From: Thermomonas sp.
GTDB lineage: Bacteria > Pseudomonadota > Gammaproteobacteria > Xanthomonadales > Xanthomonadaceae
NCBI RefSeq assembly: GCF_029945965.1
Contig: NZ_JAQSDO010000008.1
Location: 1-64,000, forward strand
DNA: 64,000 nt
Reading direction: 5' to 3'
Part shown: in pieces, positions 28,335-38,459 of the stretch
Numbering within the stretch: position 1 is the stretch's first letter
How the letters are laid out: the number at the start of each line of letters is the position of its first letter
Made by a program: the position numbers and the translations under genes
The notes under the pieces: generated by a model
The model's database searches: none
What the model was told of the DNA's origin: nothing
Seen by the model: the letters and a program-made list of their open reading frames with translations, nothing else

Positions 28335-30530
28335 ATGCAGGCAACCCGTCCCGTGCTGCGCGTCGCCCTGCCGCTTCCGTTGCCGCAGCCATTCGACTAT
28401 GCGCCGCCTCCAGGCATCGAGGCCGGGTCGGTGCAGCGCGGCCAACGCATCCTGGTGCCGTTCGGCGCGCGCGAACTGTACGGCGTGGTCGTCGGCCATG
28501 CCATGGCCGATCCCGGCATCGAACTGAAAGCGGCACGCGCGCTGCCAGACGATGCACCGCTGTTGCACGACGAACTGTTCGAGTCTCTCCAATGGCTGTC
28601 GCACTATCTGCACGCGCCGCTAGGGGAAGTACTGGCGACAGCCTTGCCGAGCGCGCTGCGTCGCGGCGAGCCGTTGCCGGACACGACAACCTACGGCTGG
28701 TCACTGACTGAAGCCGGCCGCACTGCCTTGCCGTCGATGCGCGCAGGCAAGCCGCAGGCATTGGCGACGGTGCTTGAAATCGCTGCCTGCGAAGAAGCGC
28801 TGCTCGATACCGCACATCCCGGCTGGCGCACGCCGATGCGTACGCTGCGAGATCGCCGGCTGGTGGAGCGTGTCGAAAAGTGGACGGAGGGAATTAAGCC
28901 GAACTTAATTCCCTCCGCCCACTTTTCACTCAATGATGAACAACGCAGCGCCACCCAGGCAATCGACAGCGCCACTGGCTTTGCGCCGTTCCTGCTTGAC
29001 GGCGTCACCGGTAGCGGCAAGACCGAGGTTTACCTGCATGCGATCCGCGCCTGCCTGGCGCGCGGCAAGCAGGCGTTGGTGCTGGTGCCGGAGATCGGCC
29101 TGACCCCGCAACTGTTGCAGCGTTTTCGCTCGCGCCTGGGCGTGCCGGTGGAGGTACTGCATTCGGGCCTGGGCGATGCCGAACGGGCGCGCACCTGGAT
29201 GGCGGCGGCGCGCGGGCAGGCACGGGTGATCGTCGGCACGCGTTCGGCGGTGTTCGTGCCCTTGCCCGATGCGGGATTGATTGTCATCGACGAGGAGCAC
29301 GACGGCAGCTACAAGCAGTTCGACGGCATCCGCTACCACGCGCGTGACTTCGCCTTGGTCCGCGCCAAGGCGATGGGCGTCCCCATCGTTCTCGGCAGCG
29401 CCACGCCGTCGCTGGAATCGCTGCACAACGCGCAGGCAGGTCGCTTCACGCATCTGCGCCTGCGGCAGCGCGCAGGTGGCGCACATCCTCCGCAGGTGCG
29501 CGTGCAGGACGTACGCAAGCGGCCACTACAGGCGGGCCTGTCGGCCGAAGCGTTGCAGGCGATCGAAGCCGCGCTGGCCGCCGGTGGCCAAGTGCTAGTG
29601 TTCAAAAATCGACGCGGCTATGCGCCGGTGCTGCTCTGTCACGACTGCGGCTGGAGCGCGCATTGCCCGCGCTGCAGCACGCCGGAGCAAGGCACGCCGA
29701 TGACCGTGCATGGGGCAGGCCGACGCCTGCAATGCCACCACTGCGGGACACGCAGGCCGGTGCCATTGGCCTGCCCGGATTGCGCAAGCCTGGCCTTGCA
29801 GCCTCAGGGCGCCGGCACCGAACGCATCGAGGAACTCCTGCAACAGCGATTCACTGAGGTTCCGGTGTTGCGCATCGACCGCGGCAGCACTCGTCAGCGC
29901 GATGCGCTGCAGGCCCATTTCGACACGCTGGGCACGCAGCCCGGAATCCTGGTTGGCACCCAGATGCTGGCCAAGGGCCACGACCTGCCCAACCTCACCT
30001 TGGTCGTGGTGGTCGGGGTCGACGAGGGACTTTTTTCCGCAGACTTCCGCAGCAGCGAGAAACTCGCGCAGTTGCTGATCCAGGTGGCCGGTCGCGCCGG
30101 CCGCGCGGACAAACCCGGCAGCGTGCTGATCCAGACCCACCATCCCGAGCATCCGCTACTGCAAATCCTGATCCAGGGCGGTTATCACGCCTTCGCCGAA
30201 GCCGAGCTCATCCAGCGCGAAGCCGCCGAGTTCCCGCCGTTCGCGCATCTGGCCCTGCTGCGTGCCGAAGCGAAACACGCCGACCCGCCAGTGCGCTTCC
30301 TGCAGCTCGCGAAGGAATTGCTGGGTGATGCCGGCATCGAACTATCCGGCCCCTTGCCAGCGCCAATGCCGCGTCGCGCCGGCTACCAGCGCGCGCAACT
30401 GCTGCTGGCCTCACCACAGCGCCGCAAATTGCATGTCGCACTGGATGACGTGATACCTCAGCTCTACGCCTTACCCGATGCACGCAAGGTGCGCTGGTCG
30501 CTGGACGTGGATCCGGTCGAGCTTTATTGA
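28335..30530 (+). CDS. priA: Primosomal replication-restart helicase PriA
   Basis: The 731-residue 3'-5' helicase reloads the replisome at stalled forks. It has an N-terminal 3'-DNA-binding domain (about 1-105), a winged-helix region, Walker A GVTGSGKT at 223-230, Walker B DEEH at 319-322, and the zinc-binding insertion with four CxxC pairs (CHDCGWSAHCPRC ... CHHCGTRRPVPLACPDC). Length equals E. coli PriA (732). Residues 181-198, just before the helicase domain, are encoded by an unusual 53-bp palindrome, apparently an in-frame insertion in a tolerant linker. The 3' end overlaps the convergent NYN gene by 7 bp. Confidence 0.97.
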   Translation: MQATRPVLRVALPLPLPQPFDYAPPPGIEAGSVQRGQRILVPFGARELYGVVVGHAMADPGIELKAARALPDDAPLLHDELFESLQWLSHYLHAPLGEVLATALPSALRRGEPLPDTTTYGWSLTEAGRTALPSMRAGKPQALATVLEIAACEEALLDTAHPGWRTPMRTLRDRRLVERVEKWTEGIKPNLIPSAHFSLNDEQRSATQAIDSATGFAPFLLDGVTGSGKTEVYLHAIRACLARGKQALVLVPEIGLTPQLLQRFRSRLGVPVEVLHSGLGDAERARTWMAAARGQARVIVGTRSAVFVPLPDAGLIVIDEEHDGSYKQFDGIRYHARDFALVRAKAMGVPIVLGSATPSLESLHNAQAGRFTHLRLRQRAGGAHPPQVRVQDVRKRPLQAGLSAEALQAIEAALAAGGQVLVFKNRRGYAPVLLCHDCGWSAHCPRCSTPEQGTPMTVHGAGRRLQCHHCGTRRPVPLACPDCASLALQPQGAGTERIEELLQQRFTEVPVLRIDRGSTRQRDALQAHFDTLGTQPGILVGTQMLAKGHDLPNLTLVVVVGVDEGLFSADFRSSEKLAQLLIQVAGRAGRADKPGSVLIQTHHPEHPLLQILIQGGYHAFAEAELIQREAAEFPPFAHLALLRAEAKHADPPVRFLQLAKELLGDAGIELSGPLPAPMPRRAGYQRAQLLLASPQRRKLHVALDDVIPQLYALPDARKVRWSLDVDPVELY
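28875..28927. repeat. 53-bp near-perfect palindrome inside priA
   Basis: Outer arms GAAAAGTGG (28875-28883) and CCACTTTTC (28919-28927) pair over 9 bp. After one A/C mismatch, a 14-bp perfect stem (28885-28898 with 28904-28917) encloses a CCGAA loop. The arms are AT-richer than priA. The outer sequence resembles the hairpin at 44539-44592, and I recall related GAAAAGNGG-ACGGAGGGAATTAAG palindromes elsewhere in xanthomonads, so a REP/MITE-like origin is likely. Confidence 0.8.
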
Positions 30531-31309
30531 GGTTTCGGATCGACGATGAAAGTAACTTTCTTTTTTGCCGCCTTCCTGGCCGGCTTATTCGCTGGCTTGG
30601 CACGAACGTGCACGACCTGGTTGACCTTGCGCACCTCGAACAAGTCGCTGGCTTCGACAAGGCTACTAAGGTTCGGATAGCCGTAATTGCGCGGGTCGAA
30701 CGAAGCGCGGTTGGCGATGTATTGGCCGACCGGACTCAAGTGCGCCCAGCCATCGTCGCCCTTCGCGGAGTCAACAGCCCCACGCAGCAGGGCCACCAAT
30801 GCCGTGTCCTGCCGCAGTTGCGCAGTAGTCTTCGGCTTGGACGATGCCGCATCCGTGGTGGTTCCAGTTGCCGTCGACATTGCCTCGTCGAGGTAGAGGA
30901 AAGTCGAACAAGCATTTACAAAAGGCTTGGGAGTCTGCTGCGCGCCAAACCCGAATACCCGCATGTTCTGGGCCCGCATGCGCATCACCAGCGGGGTGAA
31001 GTCCGCGTCGCTGGAAACAATTCCAAAAGCATCAAATTGCCCGCTATGCAAGAGATCCATTGCATCGACCACGATCGCCATGTCAGACGCGTTCTTGCCG
31101 ATGCTGTAGGCAAATTGCTGCATCGGCTGGATCGCATGCGGGTGCAGCATCTGCTCCCACTTCTGCAAATGCGCGCTCTTCCAGTTGCCATAGGCGCGGC
31201 GCACATTGGCGATGCCATGCCGCGACAGCTCATTCAACACGACTTCAATCTTGGTGGCAGGTGCATTGTCTGCGTCGATCAACAGTGCAATGCGCAACGT
31301 GGCATCCAT
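30524..31309 (-). CDS. NYN-domain protein with C-terminal OST-HTH/LOTUS domain
   Basis: A 261-residue LabA-like (DUF88) protein. The N-terminal NYN/PIN-like nuclease fold shows its acidic residues in ALLIDADNAP (near 6-15), IVVDAMDLLH and GIVSSDADFTPLVMRMR (near 88-105). The C-terminal part from about 165 (LRGAVDSAKGDDGWAHLSPVG ... FDPRNYGYPNLSSLVEA) is an OST-HTH/LOTUS domain, which binds RNA. The combination suggests a structure-specific ribonuclease, target unknown. The tail is lysine-rich. MDATLRIALL was chosen as start because AGGAG lies 7 bases upstream. Confidence 0.88.
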   Translation of the reverse strand: MDATLRIALLIDADNAPATKIEVVLNELSRHGIANVRRAYGNWKSAHLQKWEQMLHPHAIQPMQQFAYSIGKNASDMAIVVDAMDLLHSGQFDAFGIVSSDADFTPLVMRMRAQNMRVFGFGAQQTPKPFVNACSTFLYLDEAMSTATGTTTDAASSKPKTTAQLRQDTALVALLRGAVDSAKGDDGWAHLSPVGQYIANRASFDPRNYGYPNLSSLVEASDLFEVRKVNQVVHVRAKPANKPARKAAKKKVTFIVDPKPQ

Positions 31310-31355
31310 CGGCAACTCCTGAGTCCTTGTTGCGGAAATCCTAGCGCACAACGCA

Positions 31356-31379
31356 AACGGCCCGCTTGCGCGGGCTGTT
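31356..31379 (-). terminator. Terminator downstream of rpoH
   Basis: On the minus strand, AACAGCCCGC and GCGGGCCGTT pair with one mismatch around a GCAA tetraloop, followed by TTTGCG. It lies 24 bp after the rpoH stop and before the NYN gene, so it probably separates the two transcripts. Confidence 0.6.
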
Positions 31380-31403
31380 CGTGATTGCTGCGAGAGCCGC
31401 GGA

Positions 31404-32279
<876 letters not shown>

Positions 32280-32319
32280 GGTGGTCTCGCTCATGGGGTC
32301 GATTTTAGCAGTCGTCATA

Positions 32320-32346
32320 TCCGACTGCTAACCCTGCCGTTAGTTC
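32320..32346 (-). promoter_or_regulatory. Candidate sigma-E-type promoter of rpoH
   Basis: On the minus strand GAACTA (32346-32341) and GTCGGA (32325-32320) are separated by 15 bp. This closely resembles the sigma-E promoter rpoHp3 of E. coli (GAACTT, 15 bp, GTCTGA). Transcription would start near 32313, giving a leader of about 30 nt to the ATG at 32279. Control of rpoH by envelope stress sigma factor is known in E. coli; here it is inferred from motif and position. Confidence 0.45.
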
Positions 32347-32350
32347 ACTA

Positions 32351-32370
32351 CTGTTCCATTCATGGAACAG
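32351..32370. promoter_or_regulatory. Perfect 8-bp inverted repeat upstream of the rpoH promoter
   Basis: CTGTTCCA and TGGAACAG pair across a TTCA spacer, and CTGCCG (32334-32339) and CGGCAG (32371-32376) form an outer arm. It sits just upstream of the candidate -35 and could bind a dimeric regulator. The spacing does not fit the CTGT-N8-ACAG LexA consensus. Confidence 0.4.
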
Positions 32371-32443
32371 CGGCAGGCTGAAGGACGGCTTTTTGAAGTA
32401 TTACCGCAGCCATCAGCCTGTCACAGGGGTGATCAAGACCGGG

Positions 32444-33151
32444 TCAAGGCCGCGTGGGCATCCATGGCGTGGGTAGGGTCCAGTTGATCGGCGTCTGCCC
32501 GGTGCGGGTCAGGAACTGGTTGGCCGCCGAGAAATGCCCGCAGCCCATGAAGCCCCGGTACGCGGACAGTGGCGAGGGATGCGGCGCCTTGAGCACGCGA
32601 TGCCGTCGGGCATCAATCACCTTGCCCTTGGTCTGCGCATAGCTGCCCCAGAGCAGGAACACCAGGTTCTCGCGCTCGCGGTTGAGCACGTCGACCACGT
32701 GATCGGTGAAGCCTTCCCAGCCCTTGCGCTGATGCGCGCCAGGGGTTCCGGCCTCGACCGTCAGCACGCTGTTGAGCAGCAGCACGCCTTGTGCGGCCCA
32801 TGGCAGCAAACAGCCATGGTCCGGCCGCTGGAATCCGACATCGCGCGCCAGTTCCTTGTAGATGTTGTCCAGCGACGGCGGCACCGGCACCCCGGGCTGG
32901 ACCGAGAAGCACAGCCCATGCGCCTGGCCTGGACCGTGATACGGATCCTGGCCGAGTATGACGACCTTGACCAAGTCGAACGGAGTGGCATCGAAAGCGG
33001 CAAAGATCTGCCCGCCGGGCGGATAGATGGTGGCGCCGGCGGCCTTGCGCTGACGCAGGAAGCCGGACAACTGCTGCATGTCCTCACGCGCGAACCAGTC
33101 GCCAATGCGGGCTTTCCAACTGGGTTCCAGGCGGATGTCGTGCTCGCTCAA
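32444..33151 (-). CDS. ung: Uracil-DNA glycosylase (family 1)
   Basis: Ung removes uracil from DNA to start base-excision repair. The 235-residue protein carries the water-activating motif [14 protein letters not shown] near 67-80 (catalytic Asp), [18 protein letters not shown] and the minor-groove intercalation loop [21 protein letters not shown] near 191-211 (catalytic His; motif longer than needed is given by its key residues H and L). Length fits the family (229 in E. coli). It lies 8 bp downstream of the receiver-domain gene on the same strand. Confidence 0.97.
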   Translation of the reverse strand: MSEHDIRLEPSWKARIGDWFAREDMQQLSGFLRQRKAAGATIYPPGGQIFAAFDATPFDLVKVVILGQDPYHGPGQAHGLCFSVQPGVPVPPSLDNIYKELARDVGFQRPDHGCLLPWAAQGVLLLNSVLTVEAGTPGAHQRKGWEGFTDHVVDVLNRERENLVFLLWGSYAQTKGKVIDARRHRVLKAPHPSPLSAYRGFMGCGHFSAANQFLTRTGQTPINWTLPTPWMPTRP

Positions 33152-33159
33152 AGGCGCAC

Positions 33160-34011
33160 TCAGCGGTTGAAGCTGCCGGGCTCCGGCAGCTTGGCCAGCC
33201 GCAACTGGAACAGGGCCTTGGTCACCAGCAAGCGCTCTTCGATCGGCTTCAGCACCAGGTCGTTGGCGCCCTCGCGCAGCAGCGACGCCTGGTTGTCGCG
33301 GTTGTCGTCACCGGTCATCACCAGCACCGGCAGGCGCCGCTTGCCATAACCGAATGCCCCACGAACCTGGCTGAGCAAGTCGTGCCCGCTGAGCACGCCT
33401 TTCAGATAGACATCGGTCAGCAGCAGGTCGCAACCGACATCGCCATCGCTGCGCCCGATGTACTTGTGCAAGTGCTCGAGCGCGTCTTCGGCACTGATCA
33501 CGTGCAACACCTGCATCGCCTGCCGCTCCAGCATGCGCTTGGTCGCGGTCGCCACCACTCGGCTGTCCTCGACGTAGAGCACTCGCGCACCCTCGATCGG
33601 CGCCGGCTGCACATAGCCGCGGATGAATGTGGCCAGCGCGCCATGGCCAAGGCTCTTGTCGAAATAATCGGTGACATCTTCGGTGAAGGTTCGGGTTTCC
33701 AGTGCTTCCTGCGCATTGCCGGAGACCACAATGATCGGCACGTAGGCTTGTCCGCCGGCCTCGCGCACTACGCGTGCCACCGCCATGCCGTCGCCGTCGG
33801 GCAGTAGTAGTGCGGTGGTGACCAGGTCGACCGCGCCCTTGGCCAGCACGGCGCGCACTTCGGCCAGGTTGGCGCAGCCGATCACCTCGGCATTGGGCAC
33901 GTCGCGCTTCAGGGTGTCGCCGATCAGCTTGCGCACCATCCGCGAGCCATCCACCACCATGACGCGTGGGGCATCGCTGACGACGTGGCGTAGATCCTGG
34001 CCAGCAGCCAC
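33160..34011 (-). CDS. Double receiver-domain response regulator, translationally linked to ftsX
   Basis: A 283-residue protein with two CheY-like receiver domains and no output domain. Domain 1 (about 16-130) keeps [12 protein letters not shown], but the usual phospho-acceptor position reads [11 protein letters not shown], so phosphorylation there is doubtful. Domain 2 (about 147-275) has [12 protein letters not shown], an intact acceptor Asp in [10 protein letters not shown], and a late Lys in [13 protein letters not shown] 34011 was chosen as start: it is 2 bp past the ftsX TGA and has a perfect GGAGG 7 bases before it, whereas longer frames are antisense. Linkage to ftsEX suggests a role around division or c-di-GMP signalling, but that is inference. 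Confidence 0.85.
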   Translation of the reverse strand: MAAGQDLRHVVSDAPRVMVVDGSRMVRKLIGDTLKRDVPNAEVIGCANLAEVRAVLAKGAVDLVTTALLLPDGDGMAVARVVREAGGQAYVPIIVVSGNAQEALETRTFTEDVTDYFDKSLGHGALATFIRGYVQPAPIEGARVLYVEDSRVVATATKRMLERQAMQVLHVISAEDALEHLHKYIGRSDGDVGCDLLLTDVYLKGVLSGHDLLSQVRGAFGYGKRRLPVLVMTGDDNRDNQASLLREGANDLVLKPIEERLLVTKALFQLRLAKLPEPGSFNR

Positions 34012-34013
34012 GT

Positions 34014-34979
34014 TCAGGCCTCCGTCGGCCGGGTCTGGCGCAAGTAATGGCCGGTGACCAGGCCGGCGCCGAGCCAACCCAACACACCCGCCGCCACCAG
34101 CACCAGCAAGCCCTGCAACGGATCCAGTCCGCGCAAGGCGAAATGACTGCCGTAACGCGCGGCGAGTTCGGCCAGGGGCTCGCGCAGGCCCATCCAGGCC
34201 AGGGTCAGCACGCCGAGCGCGGCCGCGCCCGCAGCCAGCCCGTACCAGGCACCCAGGTACAGGAACGGCCGACGTACGAACCCGTCGCTGGCACCCAGCA
34301 GTTGCAGCACGCCGATCTCCTCTCGGCGCGACTGGATGTCTAGCCGCACGGTATTGCCGACCACCAACAATGCGCCAAATCCCAGCAATGCCGCCAGCAC
34401 CAGGGCGACCCGTGCGCCGAAACGCAGCCACGCATCCAGCCGTTCGCGCCATGCCAGGTCATGCTGCACGCGCTCGGTCTGCGGCAGCTTGCGCAGAGAA
34501 TCGGCAAGCAGGCGCTCATCGCCACGCGGGCTGACCCGCAACACGCTTGGCAATGCCGCGCGCGCGGCGTCGGCACCAAGTGCATCGATCGCCTCGGCCA
34601 GGTCCGGCCGCGCGCGCAACTGCGCAAGCGCCTGCTCTGGCGTGACCAGCACCACGTCGGCGACATCGCCACGTTGGCGCAGGGTGTCAGCAAGGGATTT
34701 CGCCGCATCGGCATCGATGCCCTGTTTCAGGAACACATCGACATTGCGACTGGCCTGCACTTCGCCGCCCAGCCGCGCCAAGTTTCCCATCACCAGCCAC
34801 AGACCCAGCGGCAAGGCCAGCGCCAGCGCCATCACCCCGACCGTGAGCAGGGTCGCCCATGGCTTGCGCAGCATCCGGCCAAGGCTGGCCACGAGGCTGT
34901 AGCCATGGTGCGATATCCATGCGCCGAAGCGGCTGGACTGCATGCTGTCACCGGTGCGTTCATTGACGCGCTCATTCAT
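34014..34979 (-). CDS. ftsX: Cell-division ABC transporter permease FtsX
   Basis: FtsX with FtsE activates peptidoglycan amidases at the division septum. The 321-residue protein has a cytoplasmic N-terminus, membrane helix 1 near 40-60 (LLTVGVMALALALPLGLWLV), a periplasmic loop of about 110 residues that recruits EnvC-type activators, and three C-terminal helices, with LLGASDGFVRRPFLYLGAWYG typical of the FtsX/MacB permease fold. Its ATG overlaps the ftsE stop (ATGAATGA), so the pair is co-translated. Confidence 0.95.
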   Translation of the reverse strand: MNERVNERTGDSMQSSRFGAWISHHGYSLVASLGRMLRKPWATLLTVGVMALALALPLGLWLVMGNLARLGGEVQASRNVDVFLKQGIDADAAKSLADTLRQRGDVADVVLVTPEQALAQLRARPDLAEAIDALGADAARAALPSVLRVSPRGDERLLADSLRKLPQTERVQHDLAWRERLDAWLRFGARVALVLAALLGFGALLVVGNTVRLDIQSRREEIGVLQLLGASDGFVRRPFLYLGAWYGLAAGAAALGVLTLAWMGLREPLAELAARYGSHFALRGLDPLQGLLVLVAAGVLGWLGAGLVTGHYLRQTRPTEA

Positions 34980-35661
34980 CTGCCAGGTCCTCCGGCGAGA
35001 TGTCGTCGACCAGCTGCCCATGGTCGAGCACCAGCACACGCTTGCGCATGCGCTTGACCAGGCCGAGGTCGTGGCTGGCGACCAGCACGCTGGTGCCGCG
35101 TTCCGGCAGCGCCGCGAACAGAGCAAGGATTTCCGCCGACAAGGTCGGGTCGAGATTGCCGGTGGGCTCATCCGCCACCAGCAGTGCGGGTTCGGCGATC
35201 ACCGCGCGCGCGATGCCGACCCGCTGCTGCTCGCCCGCCGACAATTGCGACGGAAGTGAGCGTTCGCGCTCGCCGAGACCGAGCTTGTCCAGCAGCACGC
35301 GCACGCGCTTGTTGATTTCACCGCGCTTGATCCCGCGCAACACCAGCGGCAAGCCGACGTTCTCGGCAACGCTGCGGTCCATCAGCAGTTGGTGGTTTTG
35401 GTAGACCACGCCGACATTACGCCGATGATGGGCGATGCGGCCACCGCGGACCTTGGCCAGGTTGCGCTCGTCGAACAACACCACGCCGCGGCTGGGCCGT
35501 TCGGCCAACTGGATCAGCTTCAGCAAGGTGCTTTTGCCGGCACCAGAGTGGCCAGTGACGAACAGCATCTCGCCAGCAGCGACGGAAAAACTCACTTCTG
35601 CCAGGGCGGCATGGCCGCCCGGATACTGCTTGCTGACGTTGTCGAAACGCAGAACCGTCAT
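34972..35661 (-). CDS. ftsE: Cell-division ATP-binding protein FtsE
   Basis: The 229-residue ATPase partner of FtsX. Walker A GHSGAGKST near 37-45, Q-loop VYQNHQLL, ABC signature QLSAGEQQRVGIARA, Walker B LLVADEPTGNLD and the switch His in VASHDLGL are intact. Length is as in E. coli (222). The start MTVLRFDNVSK was used; 21 further upstream codons are open but not family-like. The 161 bp between ftsE and rhlB hold no gene that I can see. Confidence 0.96.
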   Translation of the reverse strand: MTVLRFDNVSKQYPGGHAALAEVSFSVAAGEMLFVTGHSGAGKSTLLKLIQLAERPSRGVVLFDERNLAKVRGGRIAHHRRNVGVVYQNHQLLMDRSVAENVGLPLVLRGIKRGEINKRVRVLLDKLGLGERERSLPSQLSAGEQQRVGIARAVIAEPALLVADEPTGNLDPTLSAEILALFAALPERGTSVLVASHDLGLVKRMRKRVLVLDHGQLVDDISPEDLADE

Positions 35662-35822
35662 TGCGTCGCCGAGCTGCGGGGAATGGGCGGCAGTATCGCC
35701 CGAGCCGACCGCGGCGGCCAGCACGGCGATGCCGGCAACGTGCGCGGAGTCACGCCGGCAAGCGGCGTGGCATTACCACCGAGCCGAAACCCTGCCGGCC
35801 CGGCCGATCCGTGCGTCGCACC

Positions 35823-37541
35823 TCAGTGCTGGTTGCGTGGCGCGCGGGTCACCAGCGACTTCAGGCCCTTGCCAATCCGCGTGAGCAACGAGGGCGAAGA
35901 TCCGGTCTTGTTCGCGGTGGAAGCATCGGCTGGCTTGGCGGATTTGGTCGCAGGTTTGACTGCAGCCACTTGCGAAGTCGATGTGGTCGTCGCAGCACCG
36001 TTTTCCAATGGCACGCCACCACGCCTGCGCCGACGCTTGCGCGCGGGCTTCTCGCCGTCCACGGCTGTATTTGCAGGACCGGTCGCTGGCGTGGCGACTG
36101 GAGCTGCCGCAGCGGCCTCGCCTTCGACTCGTGGTTTGCGTGGTGGACGCGGACCACGACTCTCTGTACCTCCGCTGCTGCGTCCGCCACCGGCGCTGCG
36201 CGGGCCACGTTCGCCGGAGCGACCAGCGCCCGGACCGGAACGACCGCCGCCACGCTTGGCGTCCTCGACGGCGCGTGCCTCGCGCACTTCCTTGAAGATC
36301 TCGCCGATGCTCTCACCTTCCTCGGCATCGGCTTCGACCTGCTGCTCGCGGGGCTTGCGCGGCAACGCGGTCATCAGTTCGGAGGTCACCGGCTCGACCG
36401 GGATCTTCTGCTCGATGAAAGCCTCGATGTCGGGCAGGCTCTGCGCGTAGCGCTCGCAGGCGAAGCTGATCGCATCACCCTCCGCTCCAAGACGAGCCGT
36501 CCGGCCGATTCGGTGCACGTAGTCCTCGGCATCGAACGGCAAGTCGTAGTTGTAGACGTGCGATACACCATCGATGTGCAGGCCGCGGGCGGCGACGTCG
36601 GTCGCGACCAGTAGTTCGAGCTGCCCGGCCTGGAACTTCTTGAGCAAGCTCTCGCGCTTCTTCTGCGGCACGTCGCCGCTGAGCACGCCGACCCGGTAGC
36701 CGGCTTTTTCCAGCGAGCGAGCGACGCGCTCGACGAATGCCTTGGTGTTGACGAACACCATGGTGCGAGCGCCTTCACTGCGCGACAGCAGGCCGAGCAG
36801 CAGCTTGATCTTCTCGTCGTCGGCCGGGAAGTACATCAGCTGGCGCACCTTGGCGTTGGTGATGAACTCGGTCTCCACGACGAGCTTCTCGGGCTCGTTC
36901 ATGTGCTCGTAGGCCAGCTCCAGCACGCGGTGCGAGAGGGTCGCCGAGAACAGCAGGGTCTGCCGCTCGGTACGCACCGGCATGCGCCGCAGCAGGAAGC
37001 GAATGTCCTTGATGAAGCCGAGATCGAACATGCGGTCTGCTTCGTCCAGCACGCAGATTTCGCAGGCATGCAGGCTGACCACCTTGTGCTGCTTGACGTA
37101 GTCGATCAGGCGGCCGGGGGTGGCGATGATCACGTCGGCGCCGCGCTGCAGCAGCTCGCGCTGCTTGTCGTAGTCAACACCGCCATAGACCAGGGCGAAT
37201 TTCAGCCCGAGGTCGGAACCGAATTTGACCGCATCCTTGTGGATCTGGATCGCCAATTCGCGGGTCGGCGCCAGGATCAGTGCGCGCGGATCTTCCGGCT
37301 TGCGGTCGGCCAGCGCCGGCTTGGTCATCAGCCGGTTGACCACCGTGACCAGGAAGGCCAGGGTCTTGCCAGTGCCGGTCTGGGCCTGGCCAGCGACATC
37401 GCGGCCTTGCAGCGCGAGCGGCAACGTCATCGCCTGGATCGGCGTGCAACGGGAGAATCCGGCCGCTTCAAGCCCTGCAAGCAGGGACGGGTGCAGGTCG
37501 AAGCTGGAAAACGCGATATCGGTAAGGGGCTTGTCGCTCAT
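35823..37541 (-). CDS. rhlB: DEAD-box ATP-dependent RNA helicase RhlB
   Basis: RhlB unwinds RNA for the degradosome. The 572-residue protein starts with the Q motif ([26 protein letters not shown]), then motif I AQTGTGKT, Ia PTRELAIQ, Ib [30 protein letters not shown] and [14 protein letters not shown], all intact by residue 350. The C-terminal third (about 400-572) is low-complexity, with Gly/Arg/Ser-rich and KRRRRRGG basic runs typical of RNA-binding tails; it is longer than in E. coli RhlB (421). It diverges from trxA across a 276-bp region without a recognisable gene. Confidence 0.93.
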   Translation of the reverse strand: MSDKPLTDIAFSSFDLHPSLLAGLEAAGFSRCTPIQAMTLPLALQGRDVAGQAQTGTGKTLAFLVTVVNRLMTKPALADRKPEDPRALILAPTRELAIQIHKDAVKFGSDLGLKFALVYGGVDYDKQRELLQRGADVIIATPGRLIDYVKQHKVVSLHACEICVLDEADRMFDLGFIKDIRFLLRRMPVRTERQTLLFSATLSHRVLELAYEHMNEPEKLVVETEFITNAKVRQLMYFPADDEKIKLLLGLLSRSEGARTMVFVNTKAFVERVARSLEKAGYRVGVLSGDVPQKKRESLLKKFQAGQLELLVATDVAARGLHIDGVSHVYNYDLPFDAEDYVHRIGRTARLGAEGDAISFACERYAQSLPDIEAFIEQKIPVEPVTSELMTALPRKPREQQVEADAEEGESIGEIFKEVREARAVEDAKRGGGRSGPGAGRSGERGPRSAGGGRSSGGTESRGPRPPRKPRVEGEAAAAAPVATPATGPANTAVDGEKPARKRRRRRGGVPLENGAATTTSTSQVAAVKPATKSAKPADASTANKTGSSPSLLTRIGKGLKSLVTRAPRNQH

Positions 37542-37817
37542 GCGTAGGTCTGGATGCCTTCGGGCTGGGGCAGTGGGCGCGGCGCAATCGGTTTGTACGC
37601 TGGCGCGGGGCGTCGAACTTGCCTCGAAACTTGCGAAAGGCGCGCGTGCCACGCAGACTGCCGGGGGTCGGATTCGGGTACCTGCAGGACGCGTCCAAGA
37701 TTGCGCCTGACGCTTGAAAGCCTGCTCGTAACGCCCCAGTTTAACAGCATTCGCGTGGCCATCCCCGCGCATCCCCTTGATCCGGCATGGAATTGCCATG
37801 CCCCAGCAGGAGTTTCC

Positions 37818-38144
37818 ATGAGCGATACCGTGATCCACGCCACCGATGCCGACTTCGACAGCCAGGTACTGGCCTCCGACCAGCCGGTCCTGGTCGATTT
37901 CTGGGCCCCATGGTGCGGTCCGTGCAAGATGATTGCCCCGGCCCTGGACGATTTGGCCGGCACCTACGCCGGGCGCGCCAAGATTGTGAAGATCGATGTC
38001 GATCAGAACCAGGCCACCGCGCTGAAGTACCACGTGCGCTCGATCCCGATGCTGCTGCTGTTCAAGGACGGCCAGGTGCAGGCCACCCAGATCGGCGCCG
38101 TGGGCAAGGCCCAGTTGGCGCAGATGATCGACAAGGCGCTCTGA
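37818..38144 (+). CDS. trxA: Thioredoxin
   Basis: The 108-residue cytoplasmic redox protein reduces disulfides using thioredoxin reductase. The active site WCGPCK lies near residues 32-37 within [18 protein letters not shown], and the cis-proline follows in [13 protein letters not shown]. Length matches E. coli TrxA (109). AGGAG sits 6 bases before the ATG. Its placement just upstream of rho is the common proteobacterial arrangement. Confidence 0.97.
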   Translation: MSDTVIHATDADFDSQVLASDQPVLVDFWAPWCGPCKMIAPALDDLAGTYAGRAKIVKIDVDQNQATALKYHVRSIPMLLLFKDGQVQATQIGAVGKAQLAQMIDKAL

Positions 38145-38202
38145 AGCCTTTCTCTTTTCTACCTCCAACCCCTTCCCAGACTCCCCCTTCCGTGGAAGGG
38201 GG
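38145..38202 (+). promoter_or_regulatory. C-rich leader with hairpin between trxA and rho
   Basis: Directly after the trxA stop come about 45 nt rich in C and T and nearly free of G (38148-38190), then an 8-bp hairpin CCCCCTTC-CGTG-GAAGGGGG (38183-38202) without a T-run. A C-rich, G-poor, unstructured stretch is the usual form of a Rho utilisation (rut) site. In the 315-bp trxA-rho gap it may end trxA messages and let Rho limit its own transcription, as known for E. coli rho. The rest of the gap shows nothing further. Confidence 0.4.
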
Positions 38203-38459
38203 AAGAGCTGAAATCAGGCGTCCGCTGGACAGCTCGGTTTGCATCGGCCTGAACGCTTTTCGCCACACCGCTTGCCGCCGACCGCGGCGAATGCTAGTTT
38301 TCCTGCACGGCCCGGCGCTGAACCACCGCCTGTAAGGCGCGCCGCACCCCTTCTGCATCTATTTCTGAAACTCCTGCTTCGGTCGAGGGACTCCCGGCCT
38401 GGCACCCACACGACGCCCCAGCCTGCGGGCGCTCGCAACCTCAAGCGAGGAATCTCCAC

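Noticed and set aside
32351-32370. LexA box reading of the rpoH upstream palindrome
   Set aside because: The CTGT and ACAG ends are 12 bp apart rather than 8 and the centre is not AT-rich alternating.
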